Origin: Vespa crabro
Taxonomy: Eukaryota > Arthropoda > Insecta > Hymenoptera > Vespidae
Assembly: GCF_910589235.1 (NCBI RefSeq)
Contig: NC_060955.1
Coordinates: forward strand, 21,131,558 to 21,195,557
DNA length: 64,000 bases
Direction: 5' to 3'
Shown: one piece after another, positions 1-12,891 of the stretch
How positions within the stretch are numbered: the first letter of the stretch is position 1
How the letters are laid out: each line of letters begins with the position of its first letter
Notes under the pieces: model-generated
What the model was told of the DNA's origin: nothing
Databases searched by the model: none
What the model saw: only the letters and a program-made list of their open reading frames with translations
Program-made: the position numbers and the translations under genes

Positions 1-479
1 TTCGTCTTGTACGTATATTGGCATCGTGTTGTTTAAAAGATATCCACGAAAATAAAATCGATGATTTGATTTATCCTGTGGAGCTATTTATTTTTCGGAT
101 TTTCCAACTTTATTTTCGCAATAATGATACTTTTCTCGTCTTCTAACGTTGCTCTAATTAATAGTTTTCCGTTAATTAATTGTGTTCGATTATATTTCGT
201 CGTATATACGATTTTCATATACGTATACGTATACATATCTTTTTTAGGAACGAATATAAATATTGATAAATCCTGTACGCGTATAAACATTCGTATGCAA
301 TTAATTTTCTACTTTACTAATATCGATCTAATATTTGTCATCTTTCCAAGTTAATTTACAAAATAATAAAATTCCTTACGCTTATGAAAACACTTAGTAC
401 GCTAAAAAATCATTGAAACACAATCGTCCTATACGCACACGTAAATTTATTTGTTTTTAAATAAATATTCTTAATAGAA

Positions 480-509
480 AGAAAAAGAGAGAGGAAGAGA
501 AAGGAAAAA

Positions 510-547
<38 letters not shown>

Positions 548-555
548 AGAAAGAT
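480..555. repeat. GA-rich microsatellite
   Basis: This is an imperfect purine run with an uninterrupted (GA)n core at about 517-540, flanked by AAAGA variants. It is a simple sequence repeat with no coding sense. Confidence 0.9.
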
Positions 556-1259
556 AGTATTAAGATATAGACAACACCTTAAAAGTTTCTCCATTAATGT
601 TTATTAATTTTCATTTTGACAAGTACAAAAACAAGAAACACTTGCCATTTATGTGTTTGTATACATATTATTACGTGAATTTAGAACGAAAATACATACC
701 GGCAAAAACAGATGTAAACAATCAAGATCGCTCAGGAACCTTGACATAGGTCTTTCTTGTTCGTTCTTAATAATATGTTATGCAATTATCGTTCGCACAA
801 ACAGCTTTTCAGACGTAATTCAGACATTCCGATCTGTCTAGTTTCTCATTTATAATATAATTTATTTATAATATAATATTTTAATTATATTTATTAGTAT
901 TTATATTTTTAACGCGAAACAAATACATACCGATATCGTATTTAGCACATATAACATACATGGGTACAACCCGAGAATTATAAATAATAATAAATACGAG
1001 AAAATGAGAATAAATGGGAATGTTTGAGAACATAAGTGCGATAGAAAAGCTTTCTGCGCGTTTCTCTAAATACTTACTCTAGTGTTCTATTATATCTAAT
1101 CATTTATTTATTTGAAGTTCTTAGAAATGTAAAAGAGAAGTACGTTAATGTTTAGTTGGAATTAGATTAAAAAAATTCTGGAAAAGTAATACAATATGCA
1201 GCCATTCGCTCGGTAGTACTTGCAAAATCGAATTATAAATTTTATAATGCAAGTATTAA

Positions 1260-1810
1260 CGACCCAGGTCTCACCACGTGGAGGTTGCTGCATGTGGAGA
1301 CCCACGGACTAACGGTGACTCTACTCTAAAATCCGCGTTCCGCGATACCGATCCGCAATACCTTTCCGCTTCAATGCACTGGCTTCTTAACTAACAGGGT
1401 ATGCGTAGCTTAGCTACTACACACCTCTTACAGATAGCTCCACCATTTGCACCGTCCACTTCAGACATAACGGATTATTAAGCACATCCGAATTCGTGCT
1501 TTCCGAATTTCGAACAAACAAAGCGCTCTCCTTAGAAATACTAATCGCGTCGCGACACTCACGTGTGTGTTATAATTACGTAGATTCTACTGTTAAGCCG
1601 AAATCCGCGAAGTACCCCCATCGAAATTTCGAAGAAATCAAACGAAGTCCACGGTAGGACCTTTAATCGCGCCCGAACACCCACGCAAGTGTTAGAAAAA
1701 CGGTGACTCTACTCTAAATTCGCGTTTTCGATACGAACAATCAAACGTAGTTTAATCGCGCCCGAGAACACCCACGCCTGTGCCCGCCGACACGCGCGCC
1801 AGTGTTCTTT
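1260..1810. repeat. GC-richer block with internal direct repeats
   Basis: A 20-base segment beginning AACGGTGACTC occurs exactly at 1311-1330 and again at 1699-1718. A second shared segment, TTAATCGCGCCCGA, occurs near 1663 and 1752, each followed by a similar run of CACCCACGC type. The block is richer in CpG than its surroundings. It may be the remains of a mobile element or a satellite. No transposase or reverse transcriptase frame is visible, so its class is unknown. Confidence 0.6.
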
Positions 1811-2029
1811 CTATCCTTCCCGTATTCGCGTGTAAAAATCGATGATGAATCCTGCCATGTGATGTATCAACCGGCCGCAGATGAAGCTATCCCTCGATGA
1901 TCTATCCTGGAAAAGAAACAGATATGGAGAAAGCAAGAGAAAGAAAAAAGAAAGAAAATAGAAAATAATATGTACATAGAATATAAATAGAAAATAAATG
2001 AAATAGAAAATAAATATATATAAATAGAT

Positions 2030-2900
2030 AAGAGAGGTGTTGAAAGATAAGAAAATAGAAGTAGCACTGCACGCTGCTGAAACAACAGTCCGCTTCATCT
2101 CATGGGTCCTACCTAATGCTTAAAAATTAAAATTAATAAGAATATATTAATAATAAACCTAAAAACCTAAAAACATAATTAAAAAGAAATAACATAAATA
2201 AATATTAAAAAACATAATTAAAAGGAAATAATATAATTAAATTTTGAAAAGACATAATAAAAAGAAATAACATATTAATAACATAATTAAAAACATAATT
2301 AAAGAAGAAAAATATGAGTAATATAAGAGAGCTGCTGAAAGATAAGAAAATAGGAGTAGCTCTGCATGCTGCTGAAACAACAGTCCGCTTCTACTAATGG
2401 TTCCTAAATACCTAAAACCTGTAAATCATAATTAATAAGAATATATTAAAAACGTAATTAAAACCATAAAAACATAATTAAAAAGAAATAACATAAATAA
2501 ATATTAAAAAACATAATTAAAAGGAAATAACATAATTAAATTCTGAAAAGACATAATAAAAAGAAATAACATATTAATAGCATAATTAAAAACATAATTA
2601 AAGAAGAAAAATATTAGATAGAAAAGAAAGCTGCAGAAAGATAAGAAAATAGAAGCAGCTCTACACGATCCTGAGACAGCAACCCGCACAGAGGCCCACA
2701 CCCATGGGCCCCTCCCATGGGTCCCACCCGAGACTTATAAATCATAATTAATAATAGTAAATAAGAATGAAAAATATGAAGTAGAAAAGAGAGCCCCAGA
2801 AAGAGAAGAGAAGAGAAGCAGCTCTATAAGATGCTGAGACAGCAACCCGCACAGAGGCACACACTCATGGGCCTCTCCCATGGGTTCCACCCGAGATATA
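2030..2900. repeat. Tandem repeat array A, period about 295-300 bp
   Basis: The motif GATAAGAAAATAG followed by a GCTGCTGAAACAACAGTCCGC-like segment recurs at 2046, 2341 and 2640, spacing 295 and 299. A more diverged, closer copy starts near 2800. The AT-rich spacer between copies is also shared: the segment around 2171-2320 recurs nearly unchanged 299 bases later. Later copies carry an extra CCCATGGG-containing stretch (about 2700-2730 and 2865-2895). This is a degraded tandem array with no coding potential. Confidence 0.85.
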
Positions 2901-2944
2901 TATAAAGGATAATTAATGACAGTAAATAAGAAAAATTAGAAATG

Positions 2945-3640
2945 ACAGTAATTATACGAACGATAAAATGCTGAATTTAATTTGATTAAATCTAAGAAAA
3001 ATAAAAGATTAGTTAAAAAGAAATGAAATATTCTGAACACAGATATAAATAAATATTATTCTCTCTGAAAGAAATATTATATTTATTAATCGATGATATA
3101 TGATAATATATGTATATGTTCTCTATAACGTTGCTAAGAATATCCTATTGTTTAAATATTAATTAATTATTCCTTTACGTGTTCGCGATCCCACGACCCG
3201 GACCTAGCTGAAAAGAAATAAGGAAATAAAAAAGATTTAGTATATATGTATATTAATTATACGAACGATAAAATGCTAAATTTAATTTGATTAAACTTAA
3301 GGAAAATAAACGATTAATATAAATAAATAGTATTCTCTCTGAAAGAAATATTATTAATCGATAGTAAATGACAATACATGTATATGATTTTTATAACGTT
3401 GCTAAGAATATCTTATTGTTTAAATATTAATTAATTATACTTTACGTATATCTTATATTGTTTAAATGTTAAGATAATCCTATTTATTAATTATTCCTTC
3501 CCGTGTTCGTGATCCCACAAGTTAGAGCTAGCTGAAAAGAAATAAGGAAAACGAAAGAATATGTATATATGTATATTAATTATACGAACGATAAAATTCT
3601 GAATTTAATTTAATTAAACTTAAACGCTAAGAAAAAAAAT
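2945..3640. repeat. Tandem repeat array B, period about 305-325 bp
   Basis: The segment ATTATACGAACGATAAAAT recurs at about 2951, 3256 and 3579. It is followed each time by a TTTAATTTGATTAAA-like stretch, and in the first two copies by an ATAACGTTGCTAAGAATAT segment about 175 bases later. Copies are diverged. The period is close to that of array A, but the unit sequence differs. Confidence 0.75.
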
Positions 3641-5690
3641 ATTAATTAAAAAAGAATGACAAATTCTGAATACTGATCTAAAGAAATATTATATTACTTT
3701 TACATTTCATAGATATGTGATTTTAATATAGAATTCGATTTTATTAAAATAAAATTATGAATTGAATTGAACTTTAGAAAAGAAAAAATGTGTAAAATTT
3801 ATCAATCGACTTTAATGTAAAATTTGATTTTATTAAACTAGTATCATAAATTCAATTAAGTTTTTAAAAAAAGTTTAATATTAAAAAGGCATAAAATATG
3901 AAATAATCCTATTCGCGTACGCGTGGCAATGTGGGAATATTATTTACGGAAAGTTATTTCGTCTCAGTTTTTTAAATTTACACCCTTATACCCAACACCA
4001 TAAAAGCATTTTGAGTGACAACATTGTAAAATTAAAATACTAACATGGTAAAATTAAGAGCCATTCTCGAGAGTTCCTAGTGAACCTTCGAAAATAACTC
4101 AATAGCCTAATAATTGTCCTCTTGAGCCACATGTTGATTTCGGCATATAGTCTCTTCTTTGCTTCGTGCCTCAACCTAATCGATTATCACTCTAAAACTG
4201 TAACGATAAAATTTGATTCCAAATTCTAAGATATGAAAGAAAACCCTAATACAACCCTAACGAATCTGAAAACTTATTATTATCCTTTCGAAAGATACTT
4301 TTTCGCAGAGTGGGAGAAATTAGATATTAAATATAAAAAAATTAGAAATTAGATAATAGTATATTAATTGCTGAAAATCCTGAGCTAAAAAATAATTAAT
4401 TTATTATCTAGGCTTACGGACTACGTCTCTTTGTTTTTTAGCAATCATTCTACTCGATTTTTCTCTTTCAAAACCAATGACTCTATCGAGACTTTTCTTG
4501 TATCAATTTAAATTGATTAAATATTTAATTAATAATTATTTAAAAATATAAAGCAAACCCTTGGACGTTCCTTCTTACAAACGAATATTTTAATTATTGT
4601 AATAAAATCATCCACAGTTTCGTTTGTAACCCAGAGACTATCCATCGCGAGTGTCTTCTTGCTCATTCTTTATTAGAACTTATGAATATCGATTCTTTAC
4701 TTATTTCCGCGCGAGTAAAATATTTAAAAATGTATTAAAATACTCAAAATCTCAAATCATTATAAACGCGTTTGAGCAAGTAGACCCTATCCTGATCTAA
4801 TAAATAAATGAAAAAATAAGAAACTACTCGCGAATAAATCTCCGAAGAAATTTACTCGTGGTCACTCAATGCTCTTCTACTAATTAATTACAACCAATCA
4901 CCCGTGCCAATTCGGACCTTTCGTCCTCAACATGATTGAGTGATTGGAGGGACTTAAAAATTCACTCACTACTTAAGAAGTTCTGCGATGGCTCCAAAAC
5001 ACTCGCTCAGATCGAAATTGAGAGTGGACGATTCGTATGTGGTTGAAAATTAGGTAGGTCAACATCGAAGTTGATCAAGAATCTCTTCAATGATGCACTG
5101 ACTCTATATCGCGATAGTTATTTTTTAACGAACGGTCACTGAATTTACTTCGCGAAACTCTACTGTTTTTTATAAATACAGCCTATGCGGCTATTAAAAA
5201 ATTAATAAAATTTGCGAACAAACACTGACTTTAACGACTGCATTGCACGCAGACGTTGCAAAAACTTTAGCTTTTTAAATCGCGAAACGCGAACGAACGA
5301 ACACTGCTTCTACTTCGCGATATTTAAGCGATACAAATATTCGATTAAATCATAGGTTCCCGAGCGATTGCAATGACGTTCTGGAACAATAAAATAAAAA
5401 CAAAATTATTAATATCACCGTTATAATAAGAAACTGTACAAATTATTGAAGAAACGTATGATATAAAAATATATTTACCTTAATATTCTTTGATACTTGC
5501 AGAGAAGACATCCTGAGACACTTTAGATGTTTACTCATTAAAAGACAAAAAAGAAATGATTCGGTAATCGCGACTTAGAATTTTTAATGTTTAAATGAAT
5601 GAACTATTATTTAAATATTATAATATTATACTATGTGTATCTTAAAAATTGTTTAATTAATTGAAAAATTACCGAAATTATTGATTTATA
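3641..5690. other. Gene-free AT-rich stretch
   Basis: No open frame with recognisable protein sequence, no tRNA-like fold and no strong repeat was seen here. Scattered CpG-containing words such as CTCGCGAA recur, and may be highly diverged parts of the neighbouring arrays. Confidence 0.5.
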
Positions 5691-6480
5691 AGTTTTCCCG
5701 AATAGAAATAGAGAGTATTAATGTTAACTGGTCGGAGTGCAAAAGTAAACTAACTCGCGAATCGTCAAAGTTAATCGAAGGACCGATTATGTTTATATTA
5801 CGCAAGGCCAACTATCCCGTGGTTAAAATTTAAGTATTGGAATTTTATTTAAAAATTATTTTTAGTTTCTCACGCGTTCCTGTCTTTATAATGTTTAAAC
5901 AAATGAATTATTGTTTAAATATTACTATATTGTACTACATGTACATTAAATATTGTTTAAATAATTGAAAAATTACCGAAATTATTGATTTATAAGTTTA
6001 TCCGATTAGAAATAGAGAGTATTGATGTTAACTGGTTGGAGTTCAAAAGTAAACTAACTCGCGAATCGTCAAAGTTAATCGAAGGACCGATTATGTTTAT
6101 ATTACACAAGGCCAACAACCGCGAGATCAAATTTTTAAGTATTGGAATTTTATTTTAAAATTATTTTTAGTTGCTCGCGCGTTCTGATCTTTATAATGTT
6201 TAAACGAATGTAGTATTGTTTAAATATTAGTTTATTGTACTCCGAGTACGTTAAAGATAGTTTAAATAATGAAAAAATTGCCGAAAGTATAAATTTATAC
6301 GTTTCTGCGTTTAGGAAGAGAATATCGATGTGTAATAATCGAAGTGCAAAAGGAAACTAACTCGATAGTTGTTAAAGTTAACAAAATTACCGTTTATGTT
6401 TATATTACGCAAGGCCAACTATCCCGAGATTAAAATTTTTAAGTATCGTCATTTTATATTAAAATTTTTTTAAGTTTCTG
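5690..6480. repeat. Tandem repeat array C, period about 303 bp
   Basis: A segment starting GAAATAGAGAGTATT and running through AACTAACTCGCGAATCG to a TTATGTTTATATTACGCAAGG-like end occurs near 5706 and 6009. A more diverged third copy starts near 6310. The copies are about 130 bases of stronger similarity inside a roughly 303-base unit. It is non-coding. Confidence 0.8.
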
Positions 6481-8144
6481 GTGCATAACCATTTTGTGAC
6501 ATTTGGCATGAATGTTGTTATTTTTCTCTTCGAATCATCTGTCCAAAAAATGATAGAACTATTTACCGCAACTTCTCCGTGTAATAATCGTGAATTCCAT
6601 TTCTTTGCGTTTGAAAATATTCAAATAATCTGACCATCAGCTTTTTATGGAGCAATCAAGTAGGCAATTGCTAATTCACCGACATAAACCATACATCATT
6701 CAAGCCTCATATTAAAATCAGTAATGGTAGCATGAGCTTCATCTCTTGCCGCAATTTTCGAGGGGCGCCACAGTACTAAAGTTTTACTTTGTCGAAAAAT
6801 GTCGAAAACAGCATTTATGTCATCAGTGAGAACGGAAGTTATTCATGATCAATTGTGACAGTCATGATCTGATTTTAAAGTCGAAATCTTAGTCAAGATC
6901 ATATCTTTTTCGAATCTTTATAATAGATTTTTATTTGTGCATAAAATATTCTTCAATAGTATCATTTCTTAACATGATTTTATTCAAAGAAAATGAAGCT
7001 TTTTCGAAAATTCGAAGAAGATATGGTCTCAATTAAATCTGCTTCTTTAAAAGTAGATCCTGTTTATCAAAATCAGTTAAATGTTACTCCTTTTTTGATT
7101 GTTGATATAAACTATTAAAAAACTAACGGTGATAAACAGCCTTAATTTTTTAGCCAATCAATAATTAGCATAGATTGATCGCTGATTTGTAATTAACATA
7201 AATTAGCATATTATCATTTAAATAATTGTTGAACTGATATTAAGTTCTGTCAATTTCAAATTTTTGTGTATTACATTAAAAAAAAATAGTTCCTTCGTTT
7301 TATCAGATGATGGTAATATTTCGTTTAGTGTGATTATATTGTAACAGAGAGCGTGGATATTAACAATATTAATGTATTTCTAAAGCCTACCTTCTTATTA
7401 TAAAGTATATGAGGGAGTTTTTTTTCATTTTATATATATATATACATATATATATATGATCAGTCAACAATATTTGTAATTTGAGATAGATGTATAAAAG
7501 TAGATGATGATATTCGGATTTTATTTTTTGCTTTTGTGTTCTCTATTTTATCGGTAAAATTTTATTATATAAAATGGCTTATATTGAAAGTATTCAAATT
7601 GATACTAATTCATCTATCATTCTTCAATTGAAAACAACTGAATGTTTATATAAACCTTGAATTAAATTTATAATGTTCTCTACGTTATAAGACGATGATG
7701 TGATTGAAAGGTCGAATAATATAATATTTATAAAAAATTGTATTCGTCTATATATACTGGGCATATAAATATACGCAGTCATTTATTCTTGTGAAGGTGA
7801 AAATTATATACTACTAATATTTTAAAAAAAAACTACCTTCGCTACGCTACCATTATTTATGTATATTTTTACCAAATGTTGATCATATGTCACTTTTCAT
7901 TGTAAAGAATATTATTTCTTTACAAAAATATAATCATATAGTTGAACTTAAAGTACTTTCCCGCAAAATTTAGAAATAAAATTTAATAATTATTTCAGGT
8001 TGATAAGAAGTTTAATATATCATGTAAGTATAACAATTGTATAAGATACTTGTAATATAATATGTTCTTAAAATATAAAAAAAAAAAAAATTAACATTTA
8101 TACGTATATTTATTTACTAGAGAAAAGTAGAAGCATTTGTTACA
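6481..8144. other. Intergenic stretch upstream of Atg7
   Basis: This is AT-rich and gene-free. A (TA)n run lies at about 7431-7459. The part nearest 8144 should contain the Atg7 promoter and 5' leader, but no core promoter element stands out. Confidence 0.5.
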
Positions 8145-10838
8145 ATGTCAATCAACGTTGTGAAGTTTACTAAATTAAGAACATCTACAGACCCAACATT
8201 CTGGGCAAAATTTGCTGAATTGAAGGTAGATAAACTTCGATTGGATGATAAATCTGAAATTAAATTATGGGGAAGGTATTCTTTTAATGTTCCTGAAAGT
8301 GAAAAAAATAATCCTTTAGTACTGGATTATATGTCGTTTAATGAGTAAATAAGAGTTATTAAATATGTTTTTGATATAGTTTTCTGACCTATATACATGA
8401 CATTAACTTTTAACCATTTAATTTTTAGAAATGTGGAATCGAATTCAATTAATAACTCAATAATATGTTATGGTTATATGGTTAATACCAATACGTATGA
8501 AGCATTTCGAAAGATTAATCCGCAAAATTTTATTGATTCAGTGGGAAAATGTATTATTAATGATATTATGTCTGGTGCAGCATTAGCAGAACCTTGGAAA
8601 CTTGCTGTATTCTTAATATTTTCTTATGCTGATTTAAAAACATATAGGTTTCATTATTGGGTAGCACATCCAACACCTTTGTCTTTACCAGAAATGTATC
8701 ATGAAAAAATACAGAGATCTATAAATGACAATTTCAAGATCAATCAGTTGGATAAATTGTATGAAGGTTTTCAGCAATTGGATTATAAACAGAAATCATT
8801 TTTTACTGTTTTTGTATTCGGTAATGATAATGTCAAAGTGAATACTTTAAATGAAGGTATAAAATATATTAATGCACAAGAAAGTACAGTTGAGGTAATA
8901 TATAATTTATATTACTTATAATAATATATTCATTATGTCATAGTATTTATAATAGATATAGATATAGATAGTAATAGATCATTTATGTTTATGTTTAGAC
9001 AGATTGTGAAATATATTTTGCATTCTATAATCCATGCAAAAGTTTAGAACCTGGTTGGCAATTAAGAAATCTTTTATGTTTATTATTTTGGCATTGCTCC
9101 ACATTTTGTTTTACAAAGAGTATACAAATAATATCTCTAAATAGAGATGATTTTAAAACGGCTGTTGTATATACTTTGAAATGCAAAGATTATGCAGAAC
9201 AAGAAATTGTGAAAAAATCTATTTTTGACAGTCATTTAGTTGGATGGGAACATAATGAAAATGGTAAAATGGGTCCTCAAATTGTTGATTTATCTGAGAC
9301 TTTAGATCCAAATAAGTAAGTTCTATAAAAATTATTATTTTCTTACTCTGTAATTTATACATTATTATTGTTATTAATATTATTATTATGATCAATAACA
9401 TATAACATACAGGCTAGCAGAAAAAGCAATTAATTTAAACTTAAAACTAATGAAATGGCGCCTTGTTCCTGATTTGGATCTAGAGAAGATTAGCAATCTC
9501 AAATGTTTATTGTTGGGTGCTGGAACATTAGGATGTTCAGTAGCTAGAGTACTCATTGGTTGGGGAATCAGCAATATTACTTTTGTGGATAAATCAACTG
9601 TTTCTCACAGTAACACAGTAAGACAAAGTCTTTACATTCATGAAGATGCTGTGAAACGAAAATTCAAAGTAGATGCAGCTAAAGATGCTCTTCTTAGGAT
9701 TCGTCCAACTATGGTAAACGTTTCTAATATGTATTAGTTTTAGTAAATATATTTTCAAAATATCATATATTTTATTTATGTTACTAATGTCTTTATTCTA
9801 TAGAATGTACATGGCATTAAATTACAAATTCCAATGCCTGGACATGTCGTTGGACAAAGCATGTTAAATACAACTAAAGAAGCTGCGAAAAAATTAGAAG
9901 ATGCTATTGCTCAAAACGATGTAGTATTCTTATTACTAGATTCACGTGAAGCTAGATGGTTACCAACTTTATTATGTGCAGCAATGAATAAAATAACTAT
10001 CAATGCAGCTTTAGGTTTCGATTCTTATATGGTACAAAGACATGGTGTAAGAAATTTAACAGATATTCCAGTATCAAATGTGACCTCACAAAATCCTGAT
10101 GGAAAGAATCTTGGATGTTATTTTTGCAATGATATAACACAACCAGGAAATGTAAATTTGTTTCTTAAAAATAAGATAATCATTAATTCGTATGTTTCAA
10201 AGAATAATTGTAATGTTATTCCAGTCTCAAACAGATAGAACTCTTGATCAGCAATGTACAGTAAGTCGTCCAGGATTGTCTCAAATTGCTGCAGGTTTAG
10301 CAGTTGAATTAATGATCGCAATAACTCAACATTCACAGGGGTTTGATATTTTATTTTTTTCTAATAAGTAATAAGCATATCAGTAAAAATTATTTAAAGA
10401 CTACAAATGTTTATATAATTTATAGTTTAGAAGCTAAGGCACTAACACCTGGAATTAAAAATAATGTCAATTCAAATATCAAAGATAATGCATTAGAAGG
10501 ATTACTTGGAGATGTACCACATACGATAAGAGGATCTCTTTGGGGATATGAATCCTATTTAACTATTACACACAGATTTTTTTCTTGCACTGCGTGTTCC
10601 ATACCTTTGATATCAGAATACCAAAAGCGTGGCTTTGAGTTTATACTTGATGCTTGCAATATACCAAACTATTTGGAAAAATTGTGTGGTCTAGAAGAAC
10701 TGTTGAAAAGACCGGACTTGGACGAGGTAAGAGAGGCAATCGTATATAAAAGAAAAAAAGAAAATATGATTTTTATTAGAAAGTTTGTTATCTTTTCAGC
10801 TTTGTAATTCTATAGATGCTTCTAGCGAAGAAGAATAA
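8145..10838 (+). CDS. Atg7: Autophagy E1-like activating enzyme Atg7
   Basis: Atg7 is the E1-like enzyme that activates the ubiquitin-like proteins Atg8 and Atg12 for autophagosome formation in the cytosol. Eight exons join in frame: 8145-8344, 8429-8894, 8999-9315, 9413-9713, 9804-10151, 10225-10340, 10426-10726, 10800-10838. They encode 695 residues, close to the usual length of about 700. The N-terminal Atg7 domain begins [11 protein letters not shown]. The nucleotide-binding loop GAGTLGC is at residues 363-369. The catalytic cysteine is C555 in [12 protein letters not shown], matching human C572. The C-terminal part contains [20 protein letters not shown] and then SCTACS. The last exon is small and ends in an acidic tail (SSEEE). 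A polyadenylation signal AATAAA lies at 11046. The model is complete, with no broken splice site. Confidence 0.97.
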
Positions 10839-11449
10839 TAGAGTAAAATTGATAACAATCAATTGCTCTCACATATTTTTTATCCTAATTTTTGTGTATA
10901 TCTAAAATATATTTGTATATTTACCAAATTGGACGTTTAAATATTGATGATTATTTAGACATTTATTATATTACCTGTGTACTTTATATACTTGCAATAT
11001 ATTGTATAACATGAATGTAAATATTGTTTATTTTAATCGTATGATAATAAATGTGATTAAGAAAAATAAGAAACGAATATATAATTATTCACTTTTAAAA
11101 ATTTTGTTTACTTTGAAAAACAAAGGATACCAATATTAACAATGTCAATTAACGTTCATCTATATACATACGCTAAACATGAATACAAACTAACTCGTTG
11201 TCACCGTCTGTGGGTGGTATCAGTGGCTTCTGCGTACAACTTGAAGATTTTGCCAGTAGAGTGCGTTAGTTAAGCTTGAATGCCATGCATTCCAGTGTAA
11301 TGTCGAGTATTGGTGGGGGTAGTGAGCCTACCTCTCGTGTCAAACGGGTTGGACTTCGTGTGTCCGCCCGCATACCATTAGATTTCCATCGTTTTCAATG
11401 AAAATACATGTGCACGGTATTATTATAAAGTGAAAAATAGTTCGTCTCA

Positions 11450-11495
11450 ATGGTTTTAGTTTACGTTTATCTAAGCATCATTGTAATCATTTTGG
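11450..11495 (+). other. Candidate alternative first coding exon (Tgi?)
   Basis: An ATG opens a 15-codon hydrophobic stretch (MVLVYVYLSIIVIIL plus one base) that runs straight into a strong donor, G|GTAAGT. The exit phase is 1, the same as that of the normal first Tgi exon, so it could splice to Tgi exons at 14318 or 16157. The upstream 250 bases are CpG-containing and look like a 5' leader. No transcript evidence is available, and a hydrophobic leader would be odd on a nuclear cofactor. It might instead belong to another gene or be chance. Confidence 0.25.
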
Positions 11496-12199
11496 GTAAG
11501 TGACATTATCTATCACGAAAGAATATAAGGTACTCCGACTTTACAAGGAGGAATGCGTGCCTTGCTTTTTTATGGCACGCCACACCGCATTCCTCTTTCA
11601 ATTCCCGCGAACGCATCGTAATTGCGAAAACGATTATTTTTTAATCGTTCAAAAACGATTTGATTCATCATTTTCAAAGTTGAATTTACGTTTAAGTTAA
11701 TTCCACACACGGTATATCAATGTTTCTGAAATAAAGAATTATCTTCGATCATTGTGATATTAATTCTGATTTACAAGGATAGGTAGAACGCAATGTTCTG
11801 TAATCAATTGCAACGATCGGCGCATCAAGATATCTAAAGAATGTGTATTTTAACGAACGTGTAAGAAAAGTATCATGCTTTTAAGATAAATTTTTCTATT
11901 GGAAAACAAACATTAAGAATAATATATCCGTATGAAATTTATCCTCTTGATTACAATAATCATCACATAATAATAATTCAAAATACAAAGTTCCTTTGTG
12001 ATGTTTCACAGTTAAGATTATCACGAGAACATTGGGTTATAATTGAAATTGAAAGAAATTGGTATTACGAATAGAAGAAAGAGAGAAAGAAAAAAAATTT
12101 AGATAAAGTTTTGGAGGGTGTACAAAAGGAAAAAAATAGATAGTAGGAAGAGAGCAAACTAAGTCTAGGCCAATAATGATGATGAGAATCGTCGATACT

Positions 12200-12340
12200 C
12201 TAACGAAGAGAAGGAGGAAGAAGTGGTGAAGGAGGAGGAGGAGGAGGTAGAAGAGGTAGAAGAGGTAGAGGAGGTAGAGGAGGCAGAGGAGTTAGAGGAG
12301 GAGGAGGATGATGAGAAGGAGGAGAGGGAGGAATAGGAAC
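12200..12340. repeat. GAGGAG/GAGGTA purine-rich repeat
   Basis: This is an imperfect tandem repeat of GAGGAG and GAGGTA-type units, nearly all purine on the plus strand. It creates long but meaningless frames on both strands (Ser/Pro/Leu-rich on the minus strand). Confidence 0.85.
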
Positions 12341-12891
12341 ACGATGTCGGCGAATTGGTGGAAGATTGGTGGAGGGTCTGAGGGGGTACCAATGGGGGGA
12401 CCAGCGGGGGGTCGACGGGAGCGATATCGCGTGCGCGGGAGGGACGGGGGATCGGGGAAGAGACGGGCCTCGAGTGGTGAGAGTCCGCATTCCACAGACA
12501 ATGTCACGTTTTTTAATCCCCGTTTTACTTTATTCGTGCTATCCTCAACGCCCGAGTAAACGTTCAAGAGGATCGTTTTAAACTTCATTTTCTACTTCCT
12601 TCCTATAGCTGAGACTTCTATTAACCATTTGCGTAAACAAAGGAAGTAAAGGTCACCGAGGACTGTCCAAAAGCTAGCGTGCGAAGGCCAACTAACTACG
12701 TTTCCTTTTAAGAGGCGCGCCAATTTTCGCGCCTTCCTTGTCATAAGAAGAGAAAGAGAAAGGGGTTAGGGAGGTGGAAAGAAGAAGAAAGAAAGAAAAG
12801 CAAGCTATAGAGGGAAAGAAGAAAGAAGGAGAGAGAAGAGACGCTCGCGATCGTCTGTGCAAAGAAAAAGTGAAAAATTATCGAAAGTGAT

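Larger units (their letters stand above)
1..2029. other. Gene-free AT-rich stretch
   Basis: I see no supported gene here. Open frames are short and low in complexity. The stretch includes a GA-rich microsatellite (about 480-555) and a more GC-rich block (about 1260-1810) with internal duplications, listed separately. The rest is unremarkable AT-rich DNA. Confidence 0.6.
10839..12891. other. Atg7 3' end, intergenic, and Tgi upstream region
   Basis: It contains the Atg7 3' untranslated region, a candidate alternative first exon (11450-11495), a GAGGAG-type purine tract (about 12200-12340) and a GC- and purine-rich zone (12640-12890) that probably holds the Tgi promoter and 5' leader. Overlapping frames in the purine tract on both strands are low in complexity and are not called as genes. 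Confidence 0.5.

Noticed and set aside
2030..6480. CRISPR-like reading of the regular repeats
   Set aside because: Units are about 300 bases with diverged copies, not short identical repeats with unique spacers, and the host is an animal.
12165..12588. Overlapping open frames on both strands through the GAGGAG tract
   Set aside because: The products are Ser/Pro/Leu or Arg/Gly runs produced by a simple repeat. There is no conserved motif and the frames overlap on both strands.
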